Shown: piece by piece, positions 1 through 9,971 of the stretch
Position numbering within the stretch: position 1 is the first letter of the stretch
How the letters are laid out: the number at the start of each line of letters is the position of its first letter
Made by a program: the position numbers and the translations under genes
NCBI GenBank assembly: GCA_038025085.1
Contig: CM076147.1
Location: forward strand, 33,392,766-33,456,765
DNA: 64,000 bases
Direction of reading: 5' to 3'
From: Tetragonia tetragonoides
Taxonomy: Eukaryota; Streptophyta; Magnoliopsida; Caryophyllales; Aizoaceae
Notes under the pieces: generated by a model
Database searches by the model: none
Told to the model about the DNA's origin: nothing
What the model saw: only the letters and a program-made list of their open reading frames with translations

Positions 1-1536
1 AGCAGTAATGGGAAACATACCCGATCAGATAGTTGAATGGGAAACCCGAGTACACCACACTTCTTCGTCTTCTGCACTCTTCAAGTGTGTACTTGATCTC
101 AGTTATTTGTGACTCGATTGACTTGTTGACCTTGTTCCAAACATTGTCCAAAGCTCCAGTTGAGGAGTTCAACCACTGTTTTAGCGCGGCATGTGCACTC
201 TCCACCCTGCAAGTCGTAGTGTTGCCAAGGTGTAGCACCTTATTCGTCCACGCAGCCACAAACATCTCTTTGTGTCTCAGCCAGGTCTCCTCTACATAGG
301 ATATCACGTGAGGGTAAGTCCTCCAACTAACCTTCATCGTACGCACTGCTCTATCGTACGCAGCTTCTGTGGAAGCTTCCATGATAATTTTCCATCTCCC
401 ATTCTTGAACCTCTGCGCGACGGCCTTATCTTTTCCACAAAGTCTGTACACTTTGTCTTCAACGACTTTGTTAATGTGCCATGTACAGAGCAAATGGGCA
501 CTCTCGGGAAATATCTCTCTAATAGGTGTCATCAACCCTAGCTCACGATCGGTCACAATTGCTGTTGGGTGTACATCATTTCCAATAAGCATCCTCAACT
601 TATCTAAGACCCACGCATAGCTTGCCTGAGTCTCATCCTTCATAATGGCATAAGCTATGAGGAAGTTCTTATTGGTTGGAGTCATCCCCACTATCTCAAG
701 AAACGGCATCTTATACTTGTTTGTTTTGTACGTGGAATCTAAGCCAATCAACCAACGAAAAGACCGAAGTAACTGAATTGATGTAGGGTGTGCCATGAAC
801 ACGTGAGTTACCTCATTAGTAGCTCGGTCGGCTCTTGTCCAATGTACGTACTTATTCGCCACAGCTAAATGATGAAACTGACCAATGACATCTCTCTCTT
901 CAAAATCAAGTTTCCTTATACGATCTCTGTGGTTGTACACATGCCGTCTAGTTGCATTGTCCTCGGGAAATTTTTCCTGAATCGCGGCCAAGATAGCACA
1001 TGGCTTTGTTTGTGCCGAAGTCATGTCACGAACGAGTTTCTTTGACCCAGGACTAAGACCACTCATCTGACGATATCCCTCAGGATACACAGCAAAGTCA
1101 TGGTTGTGTGTACCCCTAATCCCAGGCAATGTGACAATCATCCAACTACTGGATCCATACACTTGCCGAGCTCTCAACTGGAACGTACATTTACAAGCCT
1201 TTGTTTTCGTATTCTTCCGAGCAGCAGTATCTAAGTGTCTTAATTCCCCTCTGTAGCGTTCACCTCGATTGCATCTTAACAATTTTACGCTTCCACTCTT
1301 CTTGTGTGACGAAATTATCAACTCAAACCCGATAGTAAGTGCAATTTGTTTTGCCCAATTAATTGCATCTGTATCACTATCAAATAACTCATCAGTGACG
1401 AAATGCGTACTGTAATCAACACCATCACCACCGAACCGCTCCAAAGGAATCTAACGAAAACAACGAAAACAATGTTAGCTTAATCTTAAATTCAAACAAT
1501 AAATAATAATAACAATAAATAATAATAATAACAATA

Positions 1537-1591
<55 letters not shown>

Positions 1592-1968
1592 TTATTTTTT
1601 TTGTGTCTGTCGGTCGTCGATCTCGACTCACCCAAGGGTGAGTCGTCTGCTACAGACGACCAACCCAAGGGTGAGTCGTCTGCTACAGACGACCAACCCA
1701 AGGGTGAGTCGTCTATTGATCTCGACTCGCCCAAGGGTGAGTCGCCTGCAGCGGACGACTCACCCAAGGGTGAGTCGCCTGCAGCGGACGACTCACCCAA
1801 GGGTGAGTCGCGATCTACAGACGACTCCCCTTTGGATTGGTCGTCTGTAGCAGACGACTCACCCAAGGGTGAGTCGAAAATCTCAGACGACCGTGCAAAA
1901 AAATGCGCAAAAAAAATTAATTTTACCTCCGCCACCGTCGACGGCACTTCTTCATCGCCGGCAGACAT
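1..1968 (-). CDS. MULE transposase (OTU-fusion family), copy 1, partial
   Basis: The product is a DDE transposase of the MULE/FAR1 type, expected to cut and join the element's ends in the nucleus. Exon 1 is 1927-1968 and encodes 14 residues (MSAGDEEVPSTVAE), followed by a GTAAAA donor. Exon 2 is 1..1450, preceded by a TTAG acceptor, and continues off the window. The join keeps frame (…TVAE-IPLERFGG…). Visible parts are the N-terminal FAR1-like zinc-binding region (C…CxC…HNH), the first catalytic Asp in GLDSTYK, the second in VTDREL, the CTWH motif and the Glu in CRVESAH. I saw no stop or frameshift. The C-terminal SWIM and OTU parts seen in copy 2 are outside the window, so whether this copy is functional is unknown. 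Confidence 0.85.
1499..1593. repeat. (TAA)n microsatellite in transposase intron 1, copy 1
   Basis: This is a TAA/AAT tract with a few interruptions, lying between the palindromic array and exon 2. A tract sits at the same relative place in copy 2, and another at the opposite end of copy 2. Confidence 0.95.
1625..1890. repeat. 33-bp nested-palindrome array, copy 1
   Basis: About eight units at a period close to 33 bp (starts near 1625, 1658, 1691, 1724, 1757, 1790, 1823, 1856). Each unit contains GACTCACCC-AA-GGGTGAGTC, a 9-bp inverted repeat with a 2-bp centre, followed by TCGTCTG-CTA-CAGACGA or a variant, a second inverted repeat. Some units are mutated (CAACCC, or CCCTTTGGATTGG). The array lies inside transposase intron 1, 36 bp from exon 1. 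Confidence 0.95.
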
Positions 1969-2153
1969 CCGCGGGTTGCTTGAGTGAATGTTGATGAATG
2001 TTGGGTATGAGAGTGGGTGGTAGAGTGGGAGAGAAGTGGTGTGAGAGTTAGAGAGGGAGAGAGGGAGAGGATGAGTGAAAAATTAAAAAAGGGCAAAATT
2101 GGAATTTTGGGGGGCGGTAGCTAGTAATTTGGGGGCGGTATTTAGTAACACCC

Positions 2154-3179
2154 TTCTTTAATTATTCTTTTTCCTTCTCCCCCTCTCTCTCTTTACAATT
2201 TCCCCACCGGTGCCACCGCCCTCCGGCGATTACGCCGCTGCAACAACCACCTTCACCCTCCCACCATGGCCGACCTTCTTCTCTCTCCTCACACCCAGTT
2301 CTCTCTCCAAATTTATTCTCCTTCTTTTTCCCTTTGATTTCAAGAAGAAACAAATCATCAACACAAAAATTGGGCGAAAATTTTCTGTTCGAAGGTTGTA
2401 GCTTGCTCAAAGTTACCAATTGACCTGGGGTTTCTGAACTTGGGTTCACACGAATTCAATTTGGGTGTTTAGTAGTTCTGGGCATTTGTTCGAAAAGTTC
2501 TGAATGAGTTGCTATGTTCGAATTTCTGGGCATAAGACTTGTGAGTTGTGAGGAAGAAATTTGGTGTCTGATAGAGTGATCTAACTTTCAATGAATTGGT
2601 TCTGGAAGTTTAGTGCAAATGAGTACCAATTGTAATGGGTGATGAGTTTCTTGATTTTGTGGTTAAAGAGTTAAAGACTTGGAGTTTGATAGTTTAATGA
2701 CTTTAATAATGGTGAATTTCATGATATCTTGACTTGGGCAACAATGGCAGTTCATGGTGGTGAGAGTGAAGAGAGAGAAGAAATTGGAAAGAGAAAGAGA
2801 GAAAATGAAAAAACATAATAGGGAAAAGCAAAAAAAAAAAAATGAAGAAGAAATAAGAAAATGTGAGAAAAAAACGAAGAAAAGCAAGAAGATTGCAAAA
2901 AAAATATTTTTTAGTGAAGATTCTTTAAGAACCCGGTTTTCAGGGAAAATCTGCACAAAGTTTAATTTTTTAAGATCATATTGTCCCCCTTGATTTAAAT
3001 AGGATCAAATTGTTCAGTAGTGTTCGTTTAAAATACCATTTTGGTAATTCATGGTAAACATATGTATTAAAGATATTCTTGTAGTAAAAAAAAAACGTTA
3101 AGTTGTAATAAAAACTGGTATGCAACTTAGGACTAGAAGATGGATAACAACATCTTCTGAAAAGACATATACAATACCA
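2154..3179. other. Intergenic, no gene seen
   Basis: The stretch between the MULE end and the Helitron is low-complexity. It has CT-rich sequence at 2165-2340 and a purine-rich AAG/GAA tract at about 2755-2915. The short ORFs here are compositional and I see no recognisable protein. Confidence 0.6.
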
Positions 3180-4424
3180 TTTATATAATTAAATTAAAAT
3201 ATAATGATTAAAATAGAGTTCGCCACATCAGCCGCTGAATTGCCAAATAACGTGTCAATATACTTATGACGTGCCATGTGACTCATGGCCAGTAAAAAAA
3301 AAGAAAAAAAGAAAAGAAAGAGAGAAAGTAGCAACAATCAGACGTTATAAAAACATAATGGAGTTTAATGACTCATTCATCCCCTTCCCCTCATTCTTAC
3401 AAGTTGTCAAACGTTACAAATCCAAGAAATTGAGTAGTAACTAATTTCTCTCACATATTGTTGTGCCAAAAAAAAAAATAATAATAATAATTCCTCTCTC
3501 ATGAATATATTATAGAACCACACACCATCCATTCATCTACTACCTTTTTGTATGTTCAACGTTCGTATCTGAATCTCATCGCCGTCGCCCGTCGTCCTCC
3601 ATCTTTCCGGCATCGTGTACAACCAATCCCCTTTTTGGTAAGGTTCTTCGTAATTCTCTTTGAGATTGCTAATAGGCAGTTGGTATCCACACATGCTCTA
3701 TTTCAAAATAACCCTCAAACTTGATTAAGTTTAGTACCATATATTGCTTTACATTGTTTTCGTTGAACAGTTATACCAACCTGAATGTTTAAAACTATTT
3801 AATTTGATTTTTAGTTAAAAAAGTTACGCTGAAAAATAGAAAAAAAATATTAAAAAAAATTAAATATCGCCTCAAAAAAATTGGAAAAAACCATGAGACC
3901 TCACTATATTAGTAGAGGGGGCTTGGGGGTAGATTTGGTGGTACATAGTGGTAGGGAGCCATGCTCGGTACCCAACACAGTGGAGTAGACATGCCCAATG
4001 CATATATTTCATAATGGTAGGCGGTTCATGTCGCATCGCTTGCCTTTCTTCGCCCACAAGCCCTCTCTCAATAAACCACCCACTAAAGATTCTTAAAAAG
4101 TTTAGTGGCTCTAATAGAAGTATACATGCCCAATGCATAACTTTCATACAGGGGTTTTGAGAATTTAGAAAATTATTTTCCCAACGTTCCACCTAAAATT
4201 TTTCACGTATATTATTAAGTTATGGATTTATTTATTTATTTTCAAAGATTGTAATTATTTAATTTAATTTTTAATTAAAAAATACGTTGAAAAGTAGAAA
4301 AAATATCAAAAGAAATTGGAGAAAATTATGAGACCTCACTATAATAGTAGAGAGGGCTTGGAGGTAGGCTTGGCAGCATGGGGTGGTAGGGAGCCATACT
4401 TGGTAGCCAAACAACGGTGTATTA

Positions 4425-6100
4425 GCCTCCGATGTCCAGTAAGAGGCCCTTAAAGCCTACCATGGATCCGACAATCTACCCCGGGGGCCTCTCATGTCCC
4501 CTAAGGGTGTCCAGTGCGATGTGGTGCGAAAATATCCACCTTTGTTTCGGGGCTTCCCGGAAGCTCAAAAAACATGAATTATATAGACTCTTACATCAGT
4601 GTTCCGTAAAACGCCATTGCAAATCTATCAGGGACCGTATAAGCCACCCTAAGGGCCTCCCATGCCCCCTAGGGTGTTATGTGTGATGTGGTGCAAAAAT
4701 ATCTACCTTCGTTTCGGGGCCTCCTAGAAGCCAAAAAAATGTAAATTATATAGCCTTCGTTTTCGACTTTTCGGGGCCCGGGTGTCATGTTAACCCAAAG
4801 TTTTCCAGGGGGTCTATCATGATCATAGAGCACCCTCGGTGCCCCAAGACGGTCATCCAGATCCCTGAATTTTGATATCACTTATGCCTTTGGTGTTCCA
4901 ACTCTTACACCAGTGTCCTGTAAAACGTTATTCCAAGCTTATAAGGATCGAATAAGCGACCCCGAGGGCCTCCCATGTCTCCTATAGGTGTTTCGTGCGA
5001 TGTGGTGCGGAAACATCCACCTTCGTTCAGGGGCCTCCCAGAAGCCCAAAAAAAGTGGATTATAGCCATCGTTTTCGGCTTCCGTGAACCGGGTGTAATT
5101 TTTTCCCAAACTTCTCCGGGGGGTATATCATGACCATAGAGGACCCTCGATGCCCCATGACGGTCATCCGGATCCTCGAACTTTGATATCACCCATGCAT
5201 TCGGTGTTCCAACTCTTACACCAGCGCCCCGTAAAACGCCATACCAAGCCTACCAGGACCGAATTAATAAGAGACCCTGAGGGCATCCTATGTCCTCTAT
5301 AGGTGTTGCGTGCGATGTGGTGCGAAAACATCCACCTTTATTTCGGGGCCTTCCAGAAGCCCAAAAAATGTGGATTATATCCTTTGCTTTCGGCTTTCGG
5401 GAGACGGATGTCATTTTCGCCCAAACTTCTCGGATGGGGTGGGTCATCCGCATCCCCGAACTTTTATATCACCCATGCATTTGGTGTTCCAACTATTACA
5501 CCAGTGTCTCGTAAAACGCCATTCCAAGCCTAACAGAACCGGATAAGATATCCCGAGTGCCTCCCATGTCCCCTATGTGTGTTCCACGCGATGTGGTGCG
5601 AAAACATTTGCCTTTGTTCCGCGGCCTCCTGGAAGCCCAAAAATCGTGGATTATATAGCCTTTGTTTTCAGCTTCCGGGAGTCGGGTGTCATTTTTGCCC
5701 AAACTTCTCCGGGAGGTCTATCATGACTCTAAAGAACCATCGGTGTCCCCGGAGGGTCATCCGCATACTCAAACTTCGATATCACCCATGCATTCGGTGT
5801 TACGGCCTTGACATCAGTGTCCCATAAAACGCCCTTACAAACCTTTCAAGGGCCGGATAACAGACCCCAGGGGCCTCTTACGTTCCCCAAAGGTGTCTGG
5901 TACGATGTGGTGTGGAAATATCCACATTCGTCCCTGGGCGTCCTGGAATTCCCAAAAGGGTGGATTATATAGCCTTGATTTTCGGCTTTCCGAGACCCGA
6001 TTTTTATATATGCCCAAACTTCGCCGAGGGGATTTATTGTCACCCTAGAGGACCTCCGATGCATCGGGACAGTCATCGTAGTCCCCAGACTCTAATTTCA
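4425..6100. repeat. ~314-bp tandem array within Helitron 1
   Basis: The landmark GCGATGTGGTGCG recurs near 4515, 4682, 4997, 5311, 5587 and 5900, giving full periods of 313-315 bp plus two shortened units. Other landmarks repeat in order: CATGTCCCCTA, TTTTCGGCTTCC, GCCCAAACTTCTCC and TATCACCCATGC. Many short ORFs arise on both strands, but none is conserved between units, so this is non-coding. Confidence 0.9.
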
Positions 6101-6484
6101 CCCATGGAACATGGGACTTTGGACATAGGACATGAGACATGGGAACATGGGCGTTGGGACATGGCGCTCTTTGGGCGTTGGGACATGGCGCTCTTTGGGC
6201 GTTGGGACATAGGTCATCCAGATTTTGTTTCATTAATTCTTTATGCACTTAGTTCATTTCGATACATTGTCTACTATAATAATCTTTGGTGGAAGAATTT
6301 TATAACAGAGTATTCTCAAGTTTGTTAATAAAAGGTTAATAATCTTTTCCTAAGCAGTCAGTCAAATATAGATCAAAGTTTACAGTATGACTAATCATAA
6401 TAAGTAGAACCATAATGCAACAAACAATGTCATTTAGGGGTAAATACTTCTAACTTTTATAAAGGTACCACAAGTCAATGAATG

Positions 6485-6590
<106 letters not shown>

Positions 6591-6963
6591 GTTTTGTTTT
6601 GTCAAAGGCTGACCAGTGAATGACTATTACCATGACTTAAGGGTATCTCTGCCAGCAACATTTTAATATTTGCCCTAAACAAATTAATAGTCAGGATATG
6701 AATGAAGCTCTCTAAATCTTGTCTTGTTGTTGTTTTAGTTTTACTTACCAGTTAACTACAAAATTAGCACCAAAAAAGAAAAAGTAAATTATTACAACAA
6801 AGTTAGAAGCAAAGACAACCTATCAAAAAACATTAAATTTTAAAAAAACAAACAAAAGGAGGTGAAACATTTCGTACATCGCACGGACATGTACATTAGT
6901 TGCTCTTAAAACTAGCTCTGAACCCTGCAAAACTACCAAGTATTACAAGAAAAAAATGATATG

Positions 6964-7036
6964 CGCCCACCGTGGGGCTCAAACCCACGACCACAAGGTT
7001 AAGAGCCTTGCGCTCTACCAACTGAGCTAGACGGGC
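6964..7036 (-). tRNA. tRNA-Lys (anticodon CTT), copy with a T-loop/B-box change
   Basis: This 73-nt gene folds as a cloverleaf. The acceptor arms are GCCCGTC and GGTGGGC with two G-U pairs, and the A box is TAGCTCAGTTGG. The anticodon loop is CTCTTAA, with CTT reading AAG (Lys). The T arm has the GTGGG/CCCAC stem. It is identical to its neighbour except that the T loop reads TTTGAGC instead of TTCGAGC, replacing the nearly invariant C56, which is also a core B-box base. A T7 tract about 10 nt downstream can serve as Pol III terminator, and an upstream CCAAAACA supplies the CAA motif usual in plant tRNA genes. The gene may be weakly transcribed or its product unstable. Confidence 0.93.
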
Positions 7037-7140
7037 TCGATGTTTTGGTAGAGTACTAAAATATAGACAGTAACAACTTCAGAATTAAAACAAATCCTTA
7101 ACCTTGCAAAATTATTTATGTGTTACAAAAAAATAATGTA

Positions 7141-7213
7141 CGCCCACCGTGGGGCTCGAACCCACGACCACAAGGTTAAGAGCCTTGCGCTCTACCAACT
7201 GAGCTAGACGGGC
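7141..7213 (-). tRNA. tRNA-Lys (anticodon CTT)
   Basis: A 73-nt gene with the same cloverleaf, anticodon CTT, and a canonical B box in the T arm (GGTTCGAGCCC). There is a TATAAAAG stretch upstream and a T7 terminator tract just downstream. With the neighbouring gene it forms a tandem pair on a unit of about 177 bp; shared flanks (AACC[CT]TGCAAAA…TTACAA) show that one arose by local duplication of the other. Confidence 0.97.
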
Positions 7214-7524
7214 TGCATGCCTTTTATACTCTTATTACTATTACTAATACTTAAAATGATCCATACATCACACACAAGTTATGCCGAGAAATCTCCCTAA
7301 TACGCATTGTTAAGCATTTTAGATTATTTTATATTGCATCCATATTGTTCAATGATGAATCAGAATACCACTAACTTATTATCGTACTTAAATTTGAACC
7401 TTCAGTAGCACAGAGAAAGAAAAAAGAAAAAAGAAAAAAGAAAAAAGAAAAAAGGAAAAAAAAAAGAAAAGAAAAGAAAAGAAGAAGACAAGCTTAGTAC
7501 TATAGTCTCATGGCAAAGGTTTTA

Positions 7525-7689
7525 GGGCATGTGTTTTTAGACTGGAATCTGGAACAAACTGGAGAAAATTGAAACTTTTAATTGGAAACTGGAACAAACT
7601 GGAGAAAATTGAAACTTATTGGAAAAAACTGGAACTTACTGAAACTTTTGCATTTATGATTTTTTTATCATTTGGAATAGAGTTTTAGG

Positions 7690-7754
<65 letters not shown>

Positions 7755-7842
7755 TAACAAAAATAATAATAATAATAATAATAGTAATAATAATAATATT
7801 TTTTTAATATTAATATTTAATAATATTATTATTAATATAATA

Positions 7843-7880
<38 letters not shown>

Positions 7881-7930
7881 ATATTAATATTAAAAAAAAT
7901 ATTATTATTATTACTTTTTTTTTTTTGTTA

Positions 7931-7999
<69 letters not shown>

Positions 8000-8463
8000 G
8001 CTCAAACGAGTACATCAATTTGGGACAGATGGAGAGATAATAAAAAAAGTTGGCAATTTTCAAAAGTGATTTAAATATATATGCAATATATATTTATTAT
8101 TAATATTTAGATAAAGAATACTTAATTACTATATTTATTATGTCAAAATATTAAATTGGAACAAACTGGAGAAAACTGAAACAAACTGGAAAAAACTGGT
8201 ACAAACTGGAACAAACTGGAATTTTTAACTGAAAACTGGAAAAAACTGGAACAAACTGGATTTTTTAACTGAAAACTGAAAAAAATTGGAACAAACTGGA
8301 AAAAACTGGAACAAACTGGAATTTTTAACTGAAAACTGGAAAAAACTGGAACAAACTGGAAAAAACTGGAAAAAACTGGAATTTTTAACTGAAAACTGGA
8401 AAAAACTGGAACAAACTGGAGAAAACAGGAAATTACTGAATTCCAGTCTAAAAAAACATGCCC
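7525..8463. mobile_element. PIF/Harbinger-type MITE or foldback element
   Basis: The terminal inverted repeats begin GGGCATGTGTTTTTAGACTG at the left and, in reverse complement, GGGCATGTTTTTTTAGACTG at the right; the match continues through GGAAT. A TTA target duplication flanks it (7522-7524 and 8464-8466), as expected for PIF/Harbinger. There is no transposase. The inside holds a large TAA/TTA palindrome and many degenerate copies of an AACTGGA(A/C)AA unit at both flanks. Confidence 0.85.
7688..7999. repeat. Large AT-only palindrome of (TAA)n and (TTA)n
   Basis: The TAA-rich left arm and TTA-rich right arm are near-exact reverse complements, meeting near 7845 through inverted TTTTTTAATATTAATATT and AATATTAATATTAAAAAA blocks. 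This would form a hairpin or cruciform of about 150 bp. Confidence 0.93.
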
Positions 8464-8484
8464 TTAGTTGAAAGCTCGTACTAG

Positions 8485-8489
<5 letters not shown>

Positions 8490-8565
<76 letters not shown>
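8490..8565. repeat. (AT)n microsatellite, about 38 units
   Basis: A pure AT dinucleotide tract just outside the MITE, between it and the 3' side of F-box gene 1. Confidence 0.97.
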
Positions 8566-8566
<1 letters not shown>

Positions 8567-8830
8567 GTACAATAATAAAAATAAGAAAAGTACCTTGGTG
8601 ACGAACACTATCTTTAAAAGATACAATCTAATTGTGTCGCGGAAGAGAGGACAACATATGCTAAAGTACACTCTAGTTAGAGGATATCCACTCCACTCCT
8701 CAATAGTGAAACAGAAAAACTCATATGAGGCGTCTCAAACAAGCATGACGTCATACTTGATTATACAGGTGATTGCCTCATGTATGTTGGAGCGGCCCTC
8801 ATAAGAGACATTTTGCGAAACGAAAACATG

Positions 8831-9955
8831 TTACTCTCTCCTCCTCCTGCTTTTAGAATTGTAGTGAGGCGAGATGGGGGACTCCGCCTCAGTCCCTCCC
8901 CACCAATAATATAGTAATCCATGTAAATCGTTATCAACCTCAACCATTGTAAACGTTTCTGCTTTCAAATTGTAGATCGCCAATCTGCCTTCATCAATAC
9001 ATGATTCCTCATCCTTAGTTACCAGCAATTGCTCTTGCCCCAACAAGTATAAAGGCCGCAACTTAAATCTCTGAGGGTTAACAAATGTCGTAAACTCGGT
9101 CCACGAATTCGGATCATTGTACTCTTTCATCATCCAAACTGATTTCGAATTAGACACGGTAAGACAACCTCCAAGCACCCCAAGATGATAAGAATCAATT
9201 TTGTGACTCTTAACCGCGCTAGGCATAGCAACTTCGTAGAGCTTCTCTTCAGCCAAGTTAAACGCGGTAAGAACAATTGATTCACCATGAAAAGCAAACC
9301 AATGGAGATGCCCATTTAAAAGCACCCCTACCCTTGCAAGATAATATCTGTAATAATATGGGGAACTCTCAACCCTTTTCCAAGTACCATTTCTAACAGA
9401 GTACACATGAATAGGAGGATTACCTAATCCCTGTATGTCGTCCCCGTAAGAAATAGTAACAATCTTGAAATCATCACTAACTGAATCATACCCAAGTCCA
9501 TACAATGAGGCGTCCCTATTTGTGAGAGTATACGGTGCCATGGGCAGTTCGTCAATCTCTTGCGTAGTTGGGTTTATCAGGAAGCGCTTTTGGTCGCTAT
9601 TCTTAACTAATACCAACTCATCGCAAGAAGCAAGAGTTTCACGCCTAAAATCATCAGCGCGACCAGGGAAAGTGAGCGTTGTAATGAAAGGAGTAATGTC
9701 GTCGAGGAAGTGGTGTGCATTGCTCAAGCTCAAAGGGACTAAGGAGAGACCTCCAAAACGATTCATGAAGCTTAGTGACTTGTCCAAGAGTTTTCTATTC
9801 CGATTGAAGTGGGTTCTCATGAATTGGTGTTGGGAAAGTAGAGCCCTCCATGGCTTTGATACACACCGGAATTGGCCAATAGGCTTAACCGGCAGCCGAG
9901 ATAGTATGTCTGCAACGATCTCTTGCGGAAGGTGCAAGTCGCTCAACATATCCAT
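8831..9955 (-). CDS. F-box protein with FBA (F-box associated) domain, paralogue 1
   Basis: The 374-residue product is predicted to be an SCF E3 ubiquitin ligase adaptor: the F-box binds a SKP1-like protein and the C-terminal FBA region binds a target. The F-box is at residues ~8-50 (LPQEIVADILSRLPVK…FRCVSKPWRALL). FBA landmarks follow: FLINPTTQEIDELP, YGLGYDSVSDDFKIV, VYSVRNGTWKRVESS, and GHLHWFAF. The reading frame is intact and of normal length for this family. The start MDMLSD is two residues longer than paralogue 2 (MLSD), so Met3 is an alternative. A 5'UTR intron (9972-11729) precedes it; its acceptor, ACTTCCAATTCAG then GTATTGAT, is conserved in paralogue 2 at 23494-24612. The target is unknown. 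The C-terminus ends in a basic SRRRRE stretch. Confidence 0.9.
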   Translation of the reverse strand: MDMLSDLHLPQEIVADILSRLPVKPIGQFRCVSKPWRALLSQHQFMRTHFNRNRKLLDKSLSFMNRFGGLSLVPLSLSNAHHFLDDITPFITTLTFPGRADDFRRETLASCDELVLVKNSDQKRFLINPTTQEIDELPMAPYTLTNRDASLYGLGYDSVSDDFKIVTISYGDDIQGLGNPPIHVYSVRNGTWKRVESSPYYYRYYLARVGVLLNGHLHWFAFHGESIVLTAFNLAEEKLYEVAMPSAVKSHKIDSYHLGVLGGCLTVSNSKSVWMMKEYNDPNSWTEFTTFVNPQRFKLRPLYLLGQEQLLVTKDEESCIDEGRLAIYNLKAETFTMVEVDNDLHGLLYYWWGGTEAESPISPHYNSKSRRRRE

Positions 9956-9971
9956 GTCCTATGATCAATAC

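Larger units (their letters stand above)
1..2153 (-). mobile_element. Mutator-like element, copy 1 (5' part of transposase gene and one terminus; truncated by window edge)
   Basis: This stretch is collinear with 15772-18014 and differs by only roughly two substitutions per hundred bases where I compared it. It contains transposase exon 2 (partial), intron 1 with palindromic repeats and a TAA tract, exon 1, and a terminal inverted repeat ending at about 2153 in the same AACACCC as the complete copy. The other terminus and the rest of the gene lie left of the window. An AT-rich flank follows the terminus, but no target duplication can be checked without the far end. Confidence 0.9.

Noticed and set aside
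33..620. Plus-strand ORFs at 33-299, 272-541 and 369-620 (and their twins at 15804-16391)
   Set aside because: They are antisense shadows of the MULE transposase, repeated in both copies because the transposase itself is conserved.
1625..1890. Possible CRISPR-like or protein-coding repeat array
   Set aside because: Units are palindromes without unique spacers and lie in a plant intron. The open frames follow from the 33-bp period, and they exist on both strands.
2754..2993. Lys/Glu-rich ORF
   Set aside because: It is translation of a purine-rich tract and has no domain.
4432..6328. Many short ORFs on both strands (also 31004-33091)
   Set aside because: They arise in the ~314-bp array; the frames shift between units, so no protein is conserved.
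8286..8671. ORFs rich in Lys-Leu-Glu-Gln-Thr-Gly and Ile-Tyr repeats
   Set aside because: They are translations of the AACTGGA tandem repeats and the AT tract.
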